Assembly: GCF_020400605.1 (NCBI RefSeq)
Contig: NZ_JAINRD010000033.1
Location: 1-64,000 of the forward strand
DNA from: Streptomyces aculeolatus
GTDB lineage: Bacteria; Actinomycetota; Actinomycetes; Streptomycetales; Streptomycetaceae
Direction of reading: 5' to 3'
DNA length: 64,000 bases
Part shown: positions 1-7,655 of the stretch, piece after piece
Layout of the letters: every line of letters starts with the position of its first letter
Position numbering within the stretch: the stretch's first letter is position 1
Notes under the pieces: model-generated
Seen by the model: only the letters and a program-made list of their open reading frames with translations
The model's database searches: none
What the model was told of the DNA's origin: nothing
Translations under genes and position numbers: made by a program

Positions 1-1
1 G

Positions 2-256
2 GGCTTCGAGACCGCGTGGGCCGAGGACTTCCGCAGGTTATTCCTCGGCCCGACCGCGGCGGACGAGCAGGCCAGCCGGGTCGAGTCGGCGGAGGAGCGC
101 GCGGCGCGGCTCGCCGTTGCCGACGAGGTTCTTGCCGAGCTGCAGGACCAGGCCGCGGGCGACGAGGTCTCCCGGTCAAATGCCCGCTACGCGGCGCGGC
201 TCAGCCGGTACGCCAAGGGCCAGCGGTGGACGCCGCGGCTGAGGCGGGCGGCATGA
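2..256 (+). CDS. C-terminal fragment of an AICE protein of unknown function
   Basis: The window opens inside this reading frame; 84 codons remain before a TGA that overlaps the next gene's ATG (ATGA). The fragment is charged and mostly helical (for example EERAARLAVADEVLAELQ), with a basic tail, and shows no catalytic motif. It contains a TTA leucine codon at 38-40. Tight overlap with the following membrane protein suggests a shared transcript in the transfer region of the element. The family cannot be named from this piece. Confidence 0.6.
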   Translation, partial: GFETAWAEDFRRLFLGPTAADEQASRVESAEERAARLAVADEVLAELQDQAAGDEVSRSNARYAARLSRYAKGQRWTPRLRRAA

Positions 257-1422
257 CGCCCGTCGCTCACGTCCCCTGGGGGGCGAACACCGTGGTTGCC
301 GCCACGGCGGTGCTCCTCGGGCTGGCACTTCTCTGGCTCACGCTGTGCCGGCTGGCCCGGTACGCGAAGCTCGACACCCCCGCCGTGCGGGTCGCGGCGC
401 TCGCCGCGGCGAGCTGCACGGCGTACACCGCGGATACGTCCTGGCGGTTCGCCGAGGACTACTTGGGCATGGGGAGCACGGCCGAGCGGGCCGCGATGTT
501 CGCCGCCGCGGAACTGGGGCTGTTCGCCTCGGCGCTCATGGCGCGGCAGAACCTCAACGGCCCGATGAAGGCGCCCGGCGCCCCCGGGCTCCTGGTCTGG
601 CTCATCACGGGTGTGCAGGTCATCCCCGCGTACGCGGAGTCCGGGCCGCTGGGCGGCACGGTCCGGGCGTTCGTCGGGCCGGTCATGGCGGCCGTGCTCT
701 GGCATCTGGCCATGGGGATCGAACTCCGGCACCGCAGGCCCGGCGCGGAGTCCCGCGGCGTGCTCGCTATAGCCGGGCGGGAGCTGCGGGAGCGGCTCCT
801 ATCCCGGTTGGGGATCACCGAACGGGACCGGAACGCGGCCCAGATCAGCCGGGACCGCGCCACTGTTCGCGCGGTCGAGCTGGCGGCGCGCTTGGCGGCC
901 CTGCCGCCGGAGCAGCGGGCCGGGCGGCGCGGGCGACGTATCGCGCGGCGGCTGTCCGGCGCGGTGGCGAAGGCGTCGGTGGGCGCGGATCGGGAGCAGC
1001 GGCGGAAGCTGCTCGAACTGCTGGCGGCCCGGCGGCACGCGGCCGATCTGGCGACGGTGCCCCTGGCCTCTCCGTGGACGGAGGCGGTCGGTGATCCGGT
1101 TGCCTCCGCGCTCGCCGAGGAGGTACGCGGGCAGATGCGGCGGGCGACCGACACCATCCGGCAGGCAGGCCAGCCGGGCGTGTTCACCCTCGGCGCCGCC
1201 CTGAACGGAGACGACCGTTCACCTGAACGCGTCCCCGAGCCGGAGCCGGACAAGCTCAGCACCGCGGAGGCGCAGCGGGTCATCGAGGACGGTTGGGCCG
1301 AGGGCCTGACCGTACGCGAGACCGCGAAGCGGGCCACCCGCGCTCCGAGTTATGTGCACGGCGTGTTCGTGCGGCTCGACTCCGAACGCGGCCCGCGTCC
1401 CGCCGCTGCTGGGCGGCCGTAG
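253..1422 (+). CDS. Membrane protein of the AICE transfer region, SpdB-like
   Basis: A 389-residue protein. The ATG at 253 is chosen because it overlaps the upstream stop; the frame opens further left only with GC-rich non-membrane sequence. The first ~190 residues contain about four hydrophobic segments (near residues 15-35, 75-95, 115-135 and 145-165). The rest is soluble, rich in Arg, Ala and Leu and probably coiled. The C-terminus (TAEAQRVIEDGWAEGLTVRE onward) resembles a small helix-turn-helix. Several-TM proteins next to the tra gene are typical of the Spd (plasmid spread) proteins of Streptomyces conjugative elements, which help move DNA through the mycelium after transfer. The SpdB assignment rests on topology and context, not on a motif. 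Confidence 0.55.
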   Translation: MTPVAHVPWGANTVVAATAVLLGLALLWLTLCRLARYAKLDTPAVRVAALAAASCTAYTADTSWRFAEDYLGMGSTAERAAMFAAAELGLFASALMARQNLNGPMKAPGAPGLLVWLITGVQVIPAYAESGPLGGTVRAFVGPVMAAVLWHLAMGIELRHRRPGAESRGVLAIAGRELRERLLSRLGITERDRNAAQISRDRATVRAVELAARLAALPPEQRAGRRGRRIARRLSGAVAKASVGADREQRRKLLELLAARRHAADLATVPLASPWTEAVGDPVASALAEEVRGQMRRATDTIRQAGQPGVFTLGAALNGDDRSPERVPEPEPDKLSTAEAQRVIEDGWAEGLTVRETAKRATRAPSYVHGVFVRLDSERGPRPAAAGRP

Positions 1423-1514
1423 CGCCCCTTGAATCGTTCACCGCCGGGGCCCGGCCGCTGCTTTGGCGGGTAGGGCCAGGCCCCGGCTTCCCTCCGAACC
1501 GGAAGGAAGATTCA

Positions 1515-3599
1515 GTGAAGCACGACGACGAGAACGAGGTGAGCGCGGCCGATTCCGGCGGGCCTCCACCTGACGAGGTCACGTTGGTCGACCGGCCAGG
1601 CGGCTCCTCCGCCGCACGGCTCATGGACCGGGTCACGGGCTCGAAGCGACGGCCGGTTGTCCCGCCCTGGGCCCGTTCCTGGCGTGAGTTCAAGGCCGCC
1701 GGCTCCGGCGTCGCCGCATACGGCTGGCACGTAGTGGCGTACCACGCGGTGCGTACGCCCTGGTACCAGCTCCGGCTCACCCTCCAACTTCCGCGAGGCG
1801 CAGCCCGTTTCATCGGAGGCGCACTGCGGTGGGTTGCCGACGCCGAGGGACAGCCGTTCCGCAGTGCCGCGGCCAGCAAAGAAGACATCGACTACTACCT
1901 GAAGCTCTCCCGGCAGCGCGACCGCCGGGTCAGGTGGCGCACGGTCGTCGCCCTGATGGCCTCCGTCACGGGACTCGCCGCCGCACTCGCGTTATTCGTC
2001 CTCGCCCCCGCATGGTTGCTGGCCCTCTCGGGTTACGTGGTCGCCACGGCCCTCGGCTGGCTTGGCCAGCCGGCCGACGAACCGGTGATCCACCGCGCCG
2101 TCGCGATCCCCAAGACCACCAAGCTCACGTCGAACATCGTCCTTCGCGCCCTCGGCGCCCTGGGTATCCAGGCGATCAGCCAGGAGCAGTCGAAGGGCGG
2201 CCCCGGCTTCTCCTTCTCGGCGCCCATCACGCGCGACGGGCCCGGCTGGCTCGCCGAGGGCGATCTCCCGTACGGCGTGACCGTCACGGACGTCATCGAG
2301 CGCCGAGACAAGCTCGCCTCCGGTCTGCGCCGCCCGTTGGGCACGGTGTGGCCGGAGCCGGTGCCGGACGAGCACACCGGCCGCCTGCGGCTGTGGGTCG
2401 GTGATCAGGACATGTCGCAGGCGCGGCAGGAGCCCTGGCCGTTGGCCAAGTCGGGCACGGTGGACCTCTTCCGTCCCGTGTCCTGGGGTACGGACCAGCG
2501 CGGCCGGTGGGTCGGCGTGACGCTGATGTTCATCGCGGGCGTGATCGGAGCCATCCCGCGGATGGGCAAGACGTTCCTGCTCCGGTTGCTCCTCCTCATC
2601 GCCGCCCTGGACCCGCGGGCCGAACTCCACACGTACGACCTCAAGGGCACCGGCGACCTGGACCCCCTCGGCCGCGTGGCCTACCGCCACCGGGCCGGCG
2701 AGGAGCCCGAGGACATCGCGTACGGCATCGCCGCCATGCGTGAGCTGCAGGGCGAACTGCGCCGCCGCGCGAAGGTGATCCGGTCGCTCCCGCGCGACGT
2801 GTGCCCGGAGTCGAAGGTGACGACTGAACTGGCTTCGAAACGGTCCCTCGGGCTGCACCCGATCGTGGTGGGCGTCGACGAGTGCCAGGTGTGGTTCGAG
2901 CACCACAAGCACGGCGCGGAGTTCAAGGAGATCTGCACCGACCTGGTCAAGCGCGGCCCGGCCCTGGGAATCGTGCTCCTGCTGTCGACGCAGCGGCCGG
3001 ACAAGGACAGCATCCCGACCGCGATCAGCGCCAACGCCTCCGCCCGCTGGTGCCTGAAGGTCATGGGCCAGGTCGAGAACGACATGGTCTTGGGCACCGG
3101 CGCGTACAAGAGGGGTGTGCGGGCGACGATGTTCGCGTGGGGTGACAAGGGCGTCTGCTACTTCCTCGGCGAAGGTGCCGACGCCCGTATCGTCCGCTCC
3201 GCCAACATGGACGCCTTGCAGGCCGACGAGATCGCGCTACGGGCGCGCGCCGCGCGGGAGCGCGCCGGCACCCTCGCCGGGCACGCCCTCGGCGAGCAGC
3301 CGGAGGCCGATCCCGCGTCCTCGTACGACCTCTTGAGCGACCTGGCCGCCGCCATCCCGGCGGGAAAGCCGAAGCTCTGGAACGAGTCCGTCCTTGCCCG
3401 CCTGGCCGACCTCCGGCCAGGGGTCTACGGCGCGTGGACCACGGACCAACTCACCGCCGCCTTGCGCCCGTACGGCATCCGCACGGTGCAGGTCTGGGGC
3501 ACCACGGAGGACGGCAAGGGCGCCAACCGCCGCGGCATCCGCCGCGCTGACATCCTCCGCGCCGTCGCGGAACGTGACGGCCGCGCCGAAGCCGCCTGA
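1515..3599 (+). CDS. FtsK/SpoIIIE-type conjugative DNA translocase (TraB/TraSA-like)
   Basis: A 694-residue protein starting at GTG 1515, preceded by the ribosome site GGAAGGAAG. Two hydrophobic stretches near residues 140-185 anchor it in the membrane. The FtsK ATPase follows, with Walker A GAIPRMGKT at residues 345-353, Walker B in LHPIVVGVDE, and the conserved downstream block ISANASARWCLKVMG. The C-terminus has a winged-helix-like segment (after residue ~615) as in FtsK gamma/TraB, used to recognise short repeats on the element. Streptomyces elements transfer double-stranded DNA with this single septal pump, so this is the key conjugation gene. It carries a TTA codon at 1992-1994 (Leu160). 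Confidence 0.93.
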   Translation: MKHDDENEVSAADSGGPPPDEVTLVDRPGGSSAARLMDRVTGSKRRPVVPPWARSWREFKAAGSGVAAYGWHVVAYHAVRTPWYQLRLTLQLPRGAARFIGGALRWVADAEGQPFRSAAASKEDIDYYLKLSRQRDRRVRWRTVVALMASVTGLAAALALFVLAPAWLLALSGYVVATALGWLGQPADEPVIHRAVAIPKTTKLTSNIVLRALGALGIQAISQEQSKGGPGFSFSAPITRDGPGWLAEGDLPYGVTVTDVIERRDKLASGLRRPLGTVWPEPVPDEHTGRLRLWVGDQDMSQARQEPWPLAKSGTVDLFRPVSWGTDQRGRWVGVTLMFIAGVIGAIPRMGKTFLLRLLLLIAALDPRAELHTYDLKGTGDLDPLGRVAYRHRAGEEPEDIAYGIAAMRELQGELRRRAKVIRSLPRDVCPESKVTTELASKRSLGLHPIVVGVDECQVWFEHHKHGAEFKEICTDLVKRGPALGIVLLLSTQRPDKDSIPTAISANASARWCLKVMGQVENDMVLGTGAYKRGVRATMFAWGDKGVCYFLGEGADARIVRSANMDALQADEIALRARAARERAGTLAGHALGEQPEADPASSYDLLSDLAAAIPAGKPKLWNESVLARLADLRPGVYGAWTTDQLTAALRPYGIRTVQVWGTTEDGKGANRRGIRRADILRAVAERDGRAEAA

Positions 3600-3642
3600 C
3601 AGGCGGCGCCGCTTCGACGCAGCCGTTCCTGAAGGCGGAACG

Positions 3643-4173
3643 TCACACGAGCCCGGCGGCCTGCTGGAGCTTCGCATGACCGGCAGCGCTGATCAGGCCC
3701 TCCGGCAGCGTCGCCACCACACTCGCGTATTGCGCAAACACAGCCCTGCACTGCTCACGCTCAGGATGATCGCTGTCGCTGCCGAACCACTGCACCATGG
3801 CCTCGTTGTCGGCTTCAACCGGCTCGGAGCGTTCGGCGACCGAGACCAAACGATCCAACAGTCTGGATCGCTGAGGAACCTGCGGGTCGGCTGCGAGACG
3901 AAGGAGAAACGGCAGGACTTCCGGCATGGCCGCGTTCATCTCAGCGATGCCGAACAGGGCGTTGACGAGCACTCGCTGAGCCTCCGCCGCGGCGGCCTGG
4001 TCAAGGAGCGCATGGAGCAGCACCGGGATCGCCGCGGGACAGTCGGGAAACTCGGACCAGCGGACCTCCTCACAGCCCTGGAGGGCAGGGTGCCCAGCCT
4101 CAGCTGCCCGCGGGTACTCGTGGAGGAACGCTGCGATCGCCGCATCCTTGGCGGCCAAGTCCATCCTGCACAC
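3643..4173 (-). CDS. HEAT-like repeat protein, probable AICE cargo
   Basis: The only gene on the minus strand in the AICE part. The start is set at GTG 4173 because GGAGGA lies seven bases upstream; the frame stays open to 4257 without a better site. The 176-residue product is a string of amphipathic helices (AAIAAFLHEYPRAAEAGHPA, AAIPVLLHALLDQAAAAEAQ, VLPFLLRLAADPQVPQRSRL) resembling HEAT-type solenoid repeats, with a more acidic C-terminal part. No signal peptide or catalytic motif is seen. HEAT scaffolds bind proteins or nucleic acid, so the role is open: immune/defence cargo or a scaffold. Confidence 0.65.
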   Translation of the reverse strand: MCRMDLAAKDAAIAAFLHEYPRAAEAGHPALQGCEEVRWSEFPDCPAAIPVLLHALLDQAAAAEAQRVLVNALFGIAEMNAAMPEVLPFLLRLAADPQVPQRSRLLDRLVSVAERSEPVEADNEAMVQWFGSDSDHPEREQCRAVFAQYASVVATLPEGLISAAGHAKLQQAAGLV

Positions 4174-4329
4174 CTGGCTGTCCTCCAATTCCCCGCCATG
4201 AGCGCCAAGTTCCGTCGACTGCAATCTTTGGCGACCGGAGATGCGCACACAAGGCAAGGCTTCGAGCCATTCTTGTTCGAATTCCTAGGGGTCCACAGAT
4301 GCCTGGCTTGACGAGTTGGGCGCCTGCAG

Positions 4330-4412
4330 TGCCTAGCGGGCACCCCTGCTAGGTCTAGCACCCCCGCTAGCACCCCATCGCGCCGCTGACCTGCTTCCTA
4401 GTGTCTAGCGGC
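4330..4412. repeat. Cluster of CTAG-containing repeats; candidate operator or transfer site
   Basis: Six CTAG tetramers fall within 76 bases (4333, 4349, 4355, 4367, 4398, 4405), although CTAG is normally rare in GC-rich Streptomyces DNA. Two 10-mers CTAGCACCCC repeat directly with a 12-base period (4355 and 4367). CCTAGC at 4332 faces GCTAGG at 4348 as an inverted repeat. The cluster sits between the divergent HEAT-like gene and the small-protein operon, where a promoter with an operator is expected. It could instead be the cis-acting transfer locus (clt) read by the TraB-like pump. Confidence 0.6.
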
Positions 4413-4455
4413 CCTTCTCTCCCACTCCCTGATTCCGGCCCTGAGAGGGGTTGTT

Positions 4456-4707
4456 GTGTCCTCCCTGCTCTCCGCTATGCCCGGCATCCTCATCATCACC
4501 CTCTGCTACACCGCACTCTGCGCGATCAGTCCGTTCGGGAGCTGCCGCCGCTGCCGGGGCTTCGGCTTCCGCATGCGCCAGACGCGCCGCGGGCGGCTCG
4601 TCCGCGGCCGGGACTGCCGCCCCTGCCGCGGCCGGGGTCGCCGCATCCGCTTCGGCCGCCACGTCTACAACTCGCTCTCCGGCATGCGCCGCGAGGGCAC
4701 CCGCTGA
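4456..4707 (+). CDS. Small membrane-anchored zinc-ribbon-like protein
   Basis: An 83-residue protein starting at GTG 4456 behind GAGAGGGG. Residues ~5-28 form one hydrophobic helix. The remainder is very basic and has two CxxC knuckles, CRRCRGFG and CRPCRGRG, like the DnaJ-type CxxCxGxG zinc repeats. It is the first gene of a plus-strand run of small genes leading into the replication module, 15 bases before the next start. Such proteins recur in Streptomyces mobile elements, but I know no defined function. Confidence 0.7.
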   Translation: MSSLLSAMPGILIITLCYTALCAISPFGSCRRCRGFGFRMRQTRRGRLVRGRDCRPCRGRGRRIRFGRHVYNSLSGMRREGTR

Positions 4708-4722
4708 CCCCGAGGAGTCCAC

Positions 4723-4914
4723 GTGACGATCACGATCACCGCACTCGCCCTGTTCGGCCTCTTACTGGCGCTGCTGATCCGCTTCCGCGCGGTCGGCGTC
4801 CCCGCCGCCGTCGTCGCCCTGCTCTTCGGCTTCTACCTCTCCCGCACCGGAGCCGCCGACTCCATCGACCAAATCATGACCGCACTCGCCGACGCCGTGA
4901 ACGACGCCGGATGA
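4723..4914 (+). CDS. Small two-helix membrane protein
   Basis: A 63-residue protein with GTG start and GAGGAG ribosome site. Two hydrophobic helices (residues ~5-19 and 25-42) are joined by a short RFRAVG turn, and a short acidic amphipathic tail follows. It contains a TTA codon at 4762-4764. Its position in the small-gene operon suggests a helper role in transfer or spread, as for SpdA/SpdC-type proteins, but there is no diagnostic motif. Confidence 0.6.
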   Translation: MTITITALALFGLLLALLIRFRAVGVPAAVVALLFGFYLSRTGAADSIDQIMTALADAVNDAG

Positions 4915-4925
4915 AGGGGGACGCC

Positions 4926-5288
4926 ATGAACGAGCCCGAGACCAGCACCACGGACACCGCATACGCGAACGCCCCGAGCATCGCGTGGGAGATCTCCTGG
5001 GTCCTGCGCGCCCTCCGCACGTACCCGCTGAGCCACGGCATCGACCGCGAATTCTGGCTCCGCAAGGCAGCGCTGCTGGACCGCATCGCGCTCCGCGAGG
5101 AGACCATGCTCACCCCGGACGCCGCCGCCGAGGCGGTCGCCGCCGCGGGCCGCGCGGCCCGTCAGCTCGCCGACTACGACGCCTCGTTCCACGGCGTGAG
5201 CTTCCGCGGCGAGGAGCTGTCGACGGACGAGGACTTCCGCGCGTACGTCCGCCGGCAGTACGAGGCAGCCTGCGCCAACCGCGGCTGA
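4926..5288 (+). CDS. Small helical AICE protein of unknown function
   Basis: A 120-residue acidic protein. The ATG at 4926 has AAGGGGGA just upstream and is preferred over the in-frame ATG 4911, which overlaps the previous stop as ATGA but lacks a ribosome site. The middle (WVLRALRTYPLSHGIDREFW, then ALLDRIALREE) predicts helices; the end SFRGEELSTDEDFRAYVRRQ is also helical. There is no membrane segment and no recognisable domain. Gene order places it between the small membrane protein and the primase, so it may belong to replication or its control. Confidence 0.65.
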   Translation: MNEPETSTTDTAYANAPSIAWEISWVLRALRTYPLSHGIDREFWLRKAALLDRIALREETMLTPDAAAEAVAAAGRAARQLADYDASFHGVSFRGEELSTDEDFRAYVRRQYEAACANRG

Positions 5289-5374
5289 CCAGGGCCCGGG
5301 GCAGCGGCCGACGGGTCAACGAAGCCCGCTGCCCCGGCCTCCCATCCCATCAGGAATCAGGAGGTGTCTTCAGG

Positions 5375-6268
5375 ATGCCCTACGGCTCCACCCGCCCACT
5401 GCACCACGCCGCAATCTCCGCGGCCGAACGCGGCTGGCACGTCTTCCCCCTCGTCCCCGGCGCCAAGCGGCCCGCCGTCGCCGAGTGGGAGCAGCGCGCC
5501 ACGGTCGACCGCACGCGCATCACGCGATGTTGGTCGAGCGGCGCGTACAACCTCGGCATCGCCACCGGCCCCTCGCGGCTGGTCGTCATCGACCTGGACG
5601 TACCCAAGCACGACGACGCCCCGCCGCCGGGTACGCCCGCGGGCGTGGTCGACGGCGCGGACATGCTGGCCGTCCTCGCCGACGAGCACGGCCAGCAGCT
5701 CCCGACGCAGACGTACGCGGTCCGCACCGTGAGCGGCGGCACGCACCTGTACTTCACCGCACCGGCGGGCACCCGGCTCCGCAACACCGCCGGGAAGCTG
5801 GGTTGGAAGATCGACACCCGTGGCGGCGGCGGGTACGTCGTCGGCGCCGACAGCACCATGGGCCGCGCCCGCTACTCGGTCGTCCACGACGCGCCGCCCG
5901 CCCCGCTCCCGGACTGGCTGGCCGAACTCCTCACCCCCACCCCGTTGCCGCCGCAGCGACCGGTTCCGCTGCCCGAGTTGGGCCCGCGGCGGCTGAGCGC
6001 GTACCTGCGCGGCGCGATGGAGGGGGAGTGGCAGCGGGTCGCCGGCGCCCCGGTCGGCACCCGCAACACCGCCCTCTACCGAGCATCCGTCGCCCTGGGC
6101 CAGCTCGTCGCCGGCGGCGAGCTGCACACCGGCGACGTCACCGCGTTACTCGCCTCCGCCGCCGTAAGCGTCGGTCTCGACGAGCGCGCCGCCCACCGCA
6201 CCATCGCCTCCGGCCTACGCGCCGGCGCCCACCGGCCCCGCACGGTCGCCCGGAGGGCAGCCGCATGA
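5375..6268 (+). CDS. Bifunctional DNA primase/polymerase (prim-pol), AICE replication
   Basis: A 297-residue protein. The ATG at 5375 follows CAGGAGGTG by about ten bases. It has the archaeo-eukaryotic prim-pol fold: catalytic acidic motif LVVIDLDVPKH near residue 70, then SGGTHLYF near residue 125 and the glycine-rich GGGGYVVG. Its stop overlaps the next ATG (ATGA), so it is translated with the AAA ATPase that follows. One class of AICEs replicates with a prim-pol protein instead of RepSA, and this element fits that class. It contains a TTA codon at 6146-6148 (Leu258). Confidence 0.9.
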   Translation: MPYGSTRPLHHAAISAAERGWHVFPLVPGAKRPAVAEWEQRATVDRTRITRCWSSGAYNLGIATGPSRLVVIDLDVPKHDDAPPPGTPAGVVDGADMLAVLADEHGQQLPTQTYAVRTVSGGTHLYFTAPAGTRLRNTAGKLGWKIDTRGGGGYVVGADSTMGRARYSVVHDAPPAPLPDWLAELLTPTPLPPQRPVPLPELGPRRLSAYLRGAMEGEWQRVAGAPVGTRNTALYRASVALGQLVAGGELHTGDVTALLASAAVSVGLDERAAHRTIASGLRAGAHRPRTVARRAAA

Positions 6269-7287
6269 GCCACGACCCGGCTGCCCCGCCCCACCTCTAT
6301 TCCGTCCCGCCCGGCCCGGAGCCCACCCCCCTGCAGCCGGCGCAACAGCGCATCCGTACCGCCTGGACCGCCGACGAGCTGATGGCCACGGAGTTCCCGG
6401 AGCCGCGCTGGGCCGTGCCCGGGATCATCTCCGAGGGCGTGAACCTCCTTGCCGGTCCGCCGAAGGTGGGGAAGTCTTGGCTCTCCCTCGGCCTGGCCCT
6501 GGCCGTCGCCGCTGGCGGACAGGCGATGGACAGCATCGCCGTGGACGGCGGCCCCGTCCTCTACCTCGCCCTGGAGGACACCCCGCGGCGCCTGCAGACC
6601 CGCATGCGCAAGCTCCTCGACTCCAACCCTGCCCCCGCCACGCTGACCCTCGCCACCTCCTGCCCACCCCTCCCACAGGGCGGCGGGGAGGCAATCGCGC
6701 AGTGGGTCGAGCGGCACGCGGACGCCCGCATGATCGTGATTGACGTGTTCGCGAAGATGCGCGGGCCCTCCGCCCCCGGCTCCTCGGCCTACGACGCCGA
6801 CTACGCCGCGGTCGGCCACGCCAAGCGGCTCGCCGACCACTACGGCATCGCTGTCGTCCTGGTCCACCACGTCCGCAAGGCCGCCTCGGACGACTTCCTT
6901 GCCGAAGTCTCCGGCACCAACGGCCTGGCCGGCGCAGCCGACGCCACCTTGGTCCTGAAGCGCTCCCGCGGCCAAGCGGACGGCGTCCTACACGTCACCG
7001 GCCGGGACGTGGACGAGGCGGAATACGCCCTGCGCTTCCACTCCCAGGCCGGCGCCTGGCAACTCCTCGAAGGCCCTGCCACCGACCACACCCTCAACCA
7101 GACCCGAGCGACCATCCTCCGCTACGTCCGCGACCACCCCGGCGCCAAGCCCAAGCAGATCACCCAGGCCACCGGCCTGGCCCCCGACCTTGTCCGGCAG
7201 ACCTGCGCCCGCATGGCCAACGACGTCCAACTCATCCGGCAGTCCGGCGGCTACGTCGTACCGAACCAAGGGGAGGCACAGGAGTGA
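6265..7287 (+). CDS. RepA/RecA-like hexameric AAA ATPase with C-terminal winged helix
   Basis: A 340-residue protein. Walker A AGPPKVGKS ends at residue 71, Walker B lies in MIVIDVFAKM (~155-165), and the sensor block is AVVLVHHVRK, the pattern of the RepA/RSF1010-type and KaiC-like ATPases paired with prim-pol enzymes. The last ~60 residues (ILRYVRDHPGAKPKQITQAT onward) look like a winged-helix DNA-binding domain. It overlaps the prim-pol stop and is itself overlapped by the excisionase start (GTGA), so rep and xis form one coupled unit. Probable role: helicase or initiator at the element's origin. Confidence 0.88.
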   Translation: MSHDPAAPPHLYSVPPGPEPTPLQPAQQRIRTAWTADELMATEFPEPRWAVPGIISEGVNLLAGPPKVGKSWLSLGLALAVAAGGQAMDSIAVDGGPVLYLALEDTPRRLQTRMRKLLDSNPAPATLTLATSCPPLPQGGGEAIAQWVERHADARMIVIDVFAKMRGPSAPGSSAYDADYAAVGHAKRLADHYGIAVVLVHHVRKAASDDFLAEVSGTNGLAGAADATLVLKRSRGQADGVLHVTGRDVDEAEYALRFHSQAGAWQLLEGPATDHTLNQTRATILRYVRDHPGAKPKQITQATGLAPDLVRQTCARMANDVQLIRQSGGYVVPNQGEAQE

Positions 7288-7631
7288 TCAGTCACACCCG
7301 TCACAGCGTCACCGCTGACTCCCTGCCGCACCTCTTCCGTCCCGAAGAGGTCGCGAAGGCCCTCGGCTGCTCCGAGTGGTGGGTGAAGGAACAGGCGCGG
7401 CGCCGCCGGATTCCCTTCACCCGGGCCGGCGGCGCGTACCGCTTCACCGCCGATCACTTCGCCGAGATCGTCCGTGCCTTCGAGGAACGGCCCGTCCGGA
7501 CCGCGGAGCCCGTGGCCGCCGAACGCGGAGCTACCGCGCGCCCCCGGCGCCCGCCGGAGCCGGAAACGGCCGTCCGCCTCCGGGCGCGCCGTCCACGCCG
7601 GGCACGCCTCGGTGAGTCCAACGCAGCCTGA
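7284..7631 (+). CDS. Excisionase/HTH protein (Xis)
   Basis: A 115-residue basic protein with GTG start overlapping the previous TGA. Residues ~17-65 (LFRPEEVAKALGCSEWWVKE, then RRRRIPFTRAGGAYRFT) match the MerR-like winged helix of excisionases, including the loop that reads an Arg-rich recognition helix. The tail is Arg/Pro-rich and disordered. It lies 24 bases before the integrase, the standard xis-int order in AICEs, and should bind att arms to drive excision. Confidence 0.85.
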   Translation: MISHTRHSVTADSLPHLFRPEEVAKALGCSEWWVKEQARRRRIPFTRAGGAYRFTADHFAEIVRAFEERPVRTAEPVAAERGATARPRRPPEPETAVRLRARRPRRARLGESNAA

Positions 7632-7655
7632 CCAACCAGGGAGGAGAAGCACTCA

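Noticed and set aside
459..1337. Minus-strand frame opposite the first membrane protein
   Set aside because: Ser/Arg-rich shadow with no motif. The plus frame has membrane segments and couples to its neighbours.
1293..1514. Upstream extension of the FtsK-like translocase
   Set aside because: It overlaps the end of the preceding gene; GTG 1515 has GGAAGGAAG in the right place.
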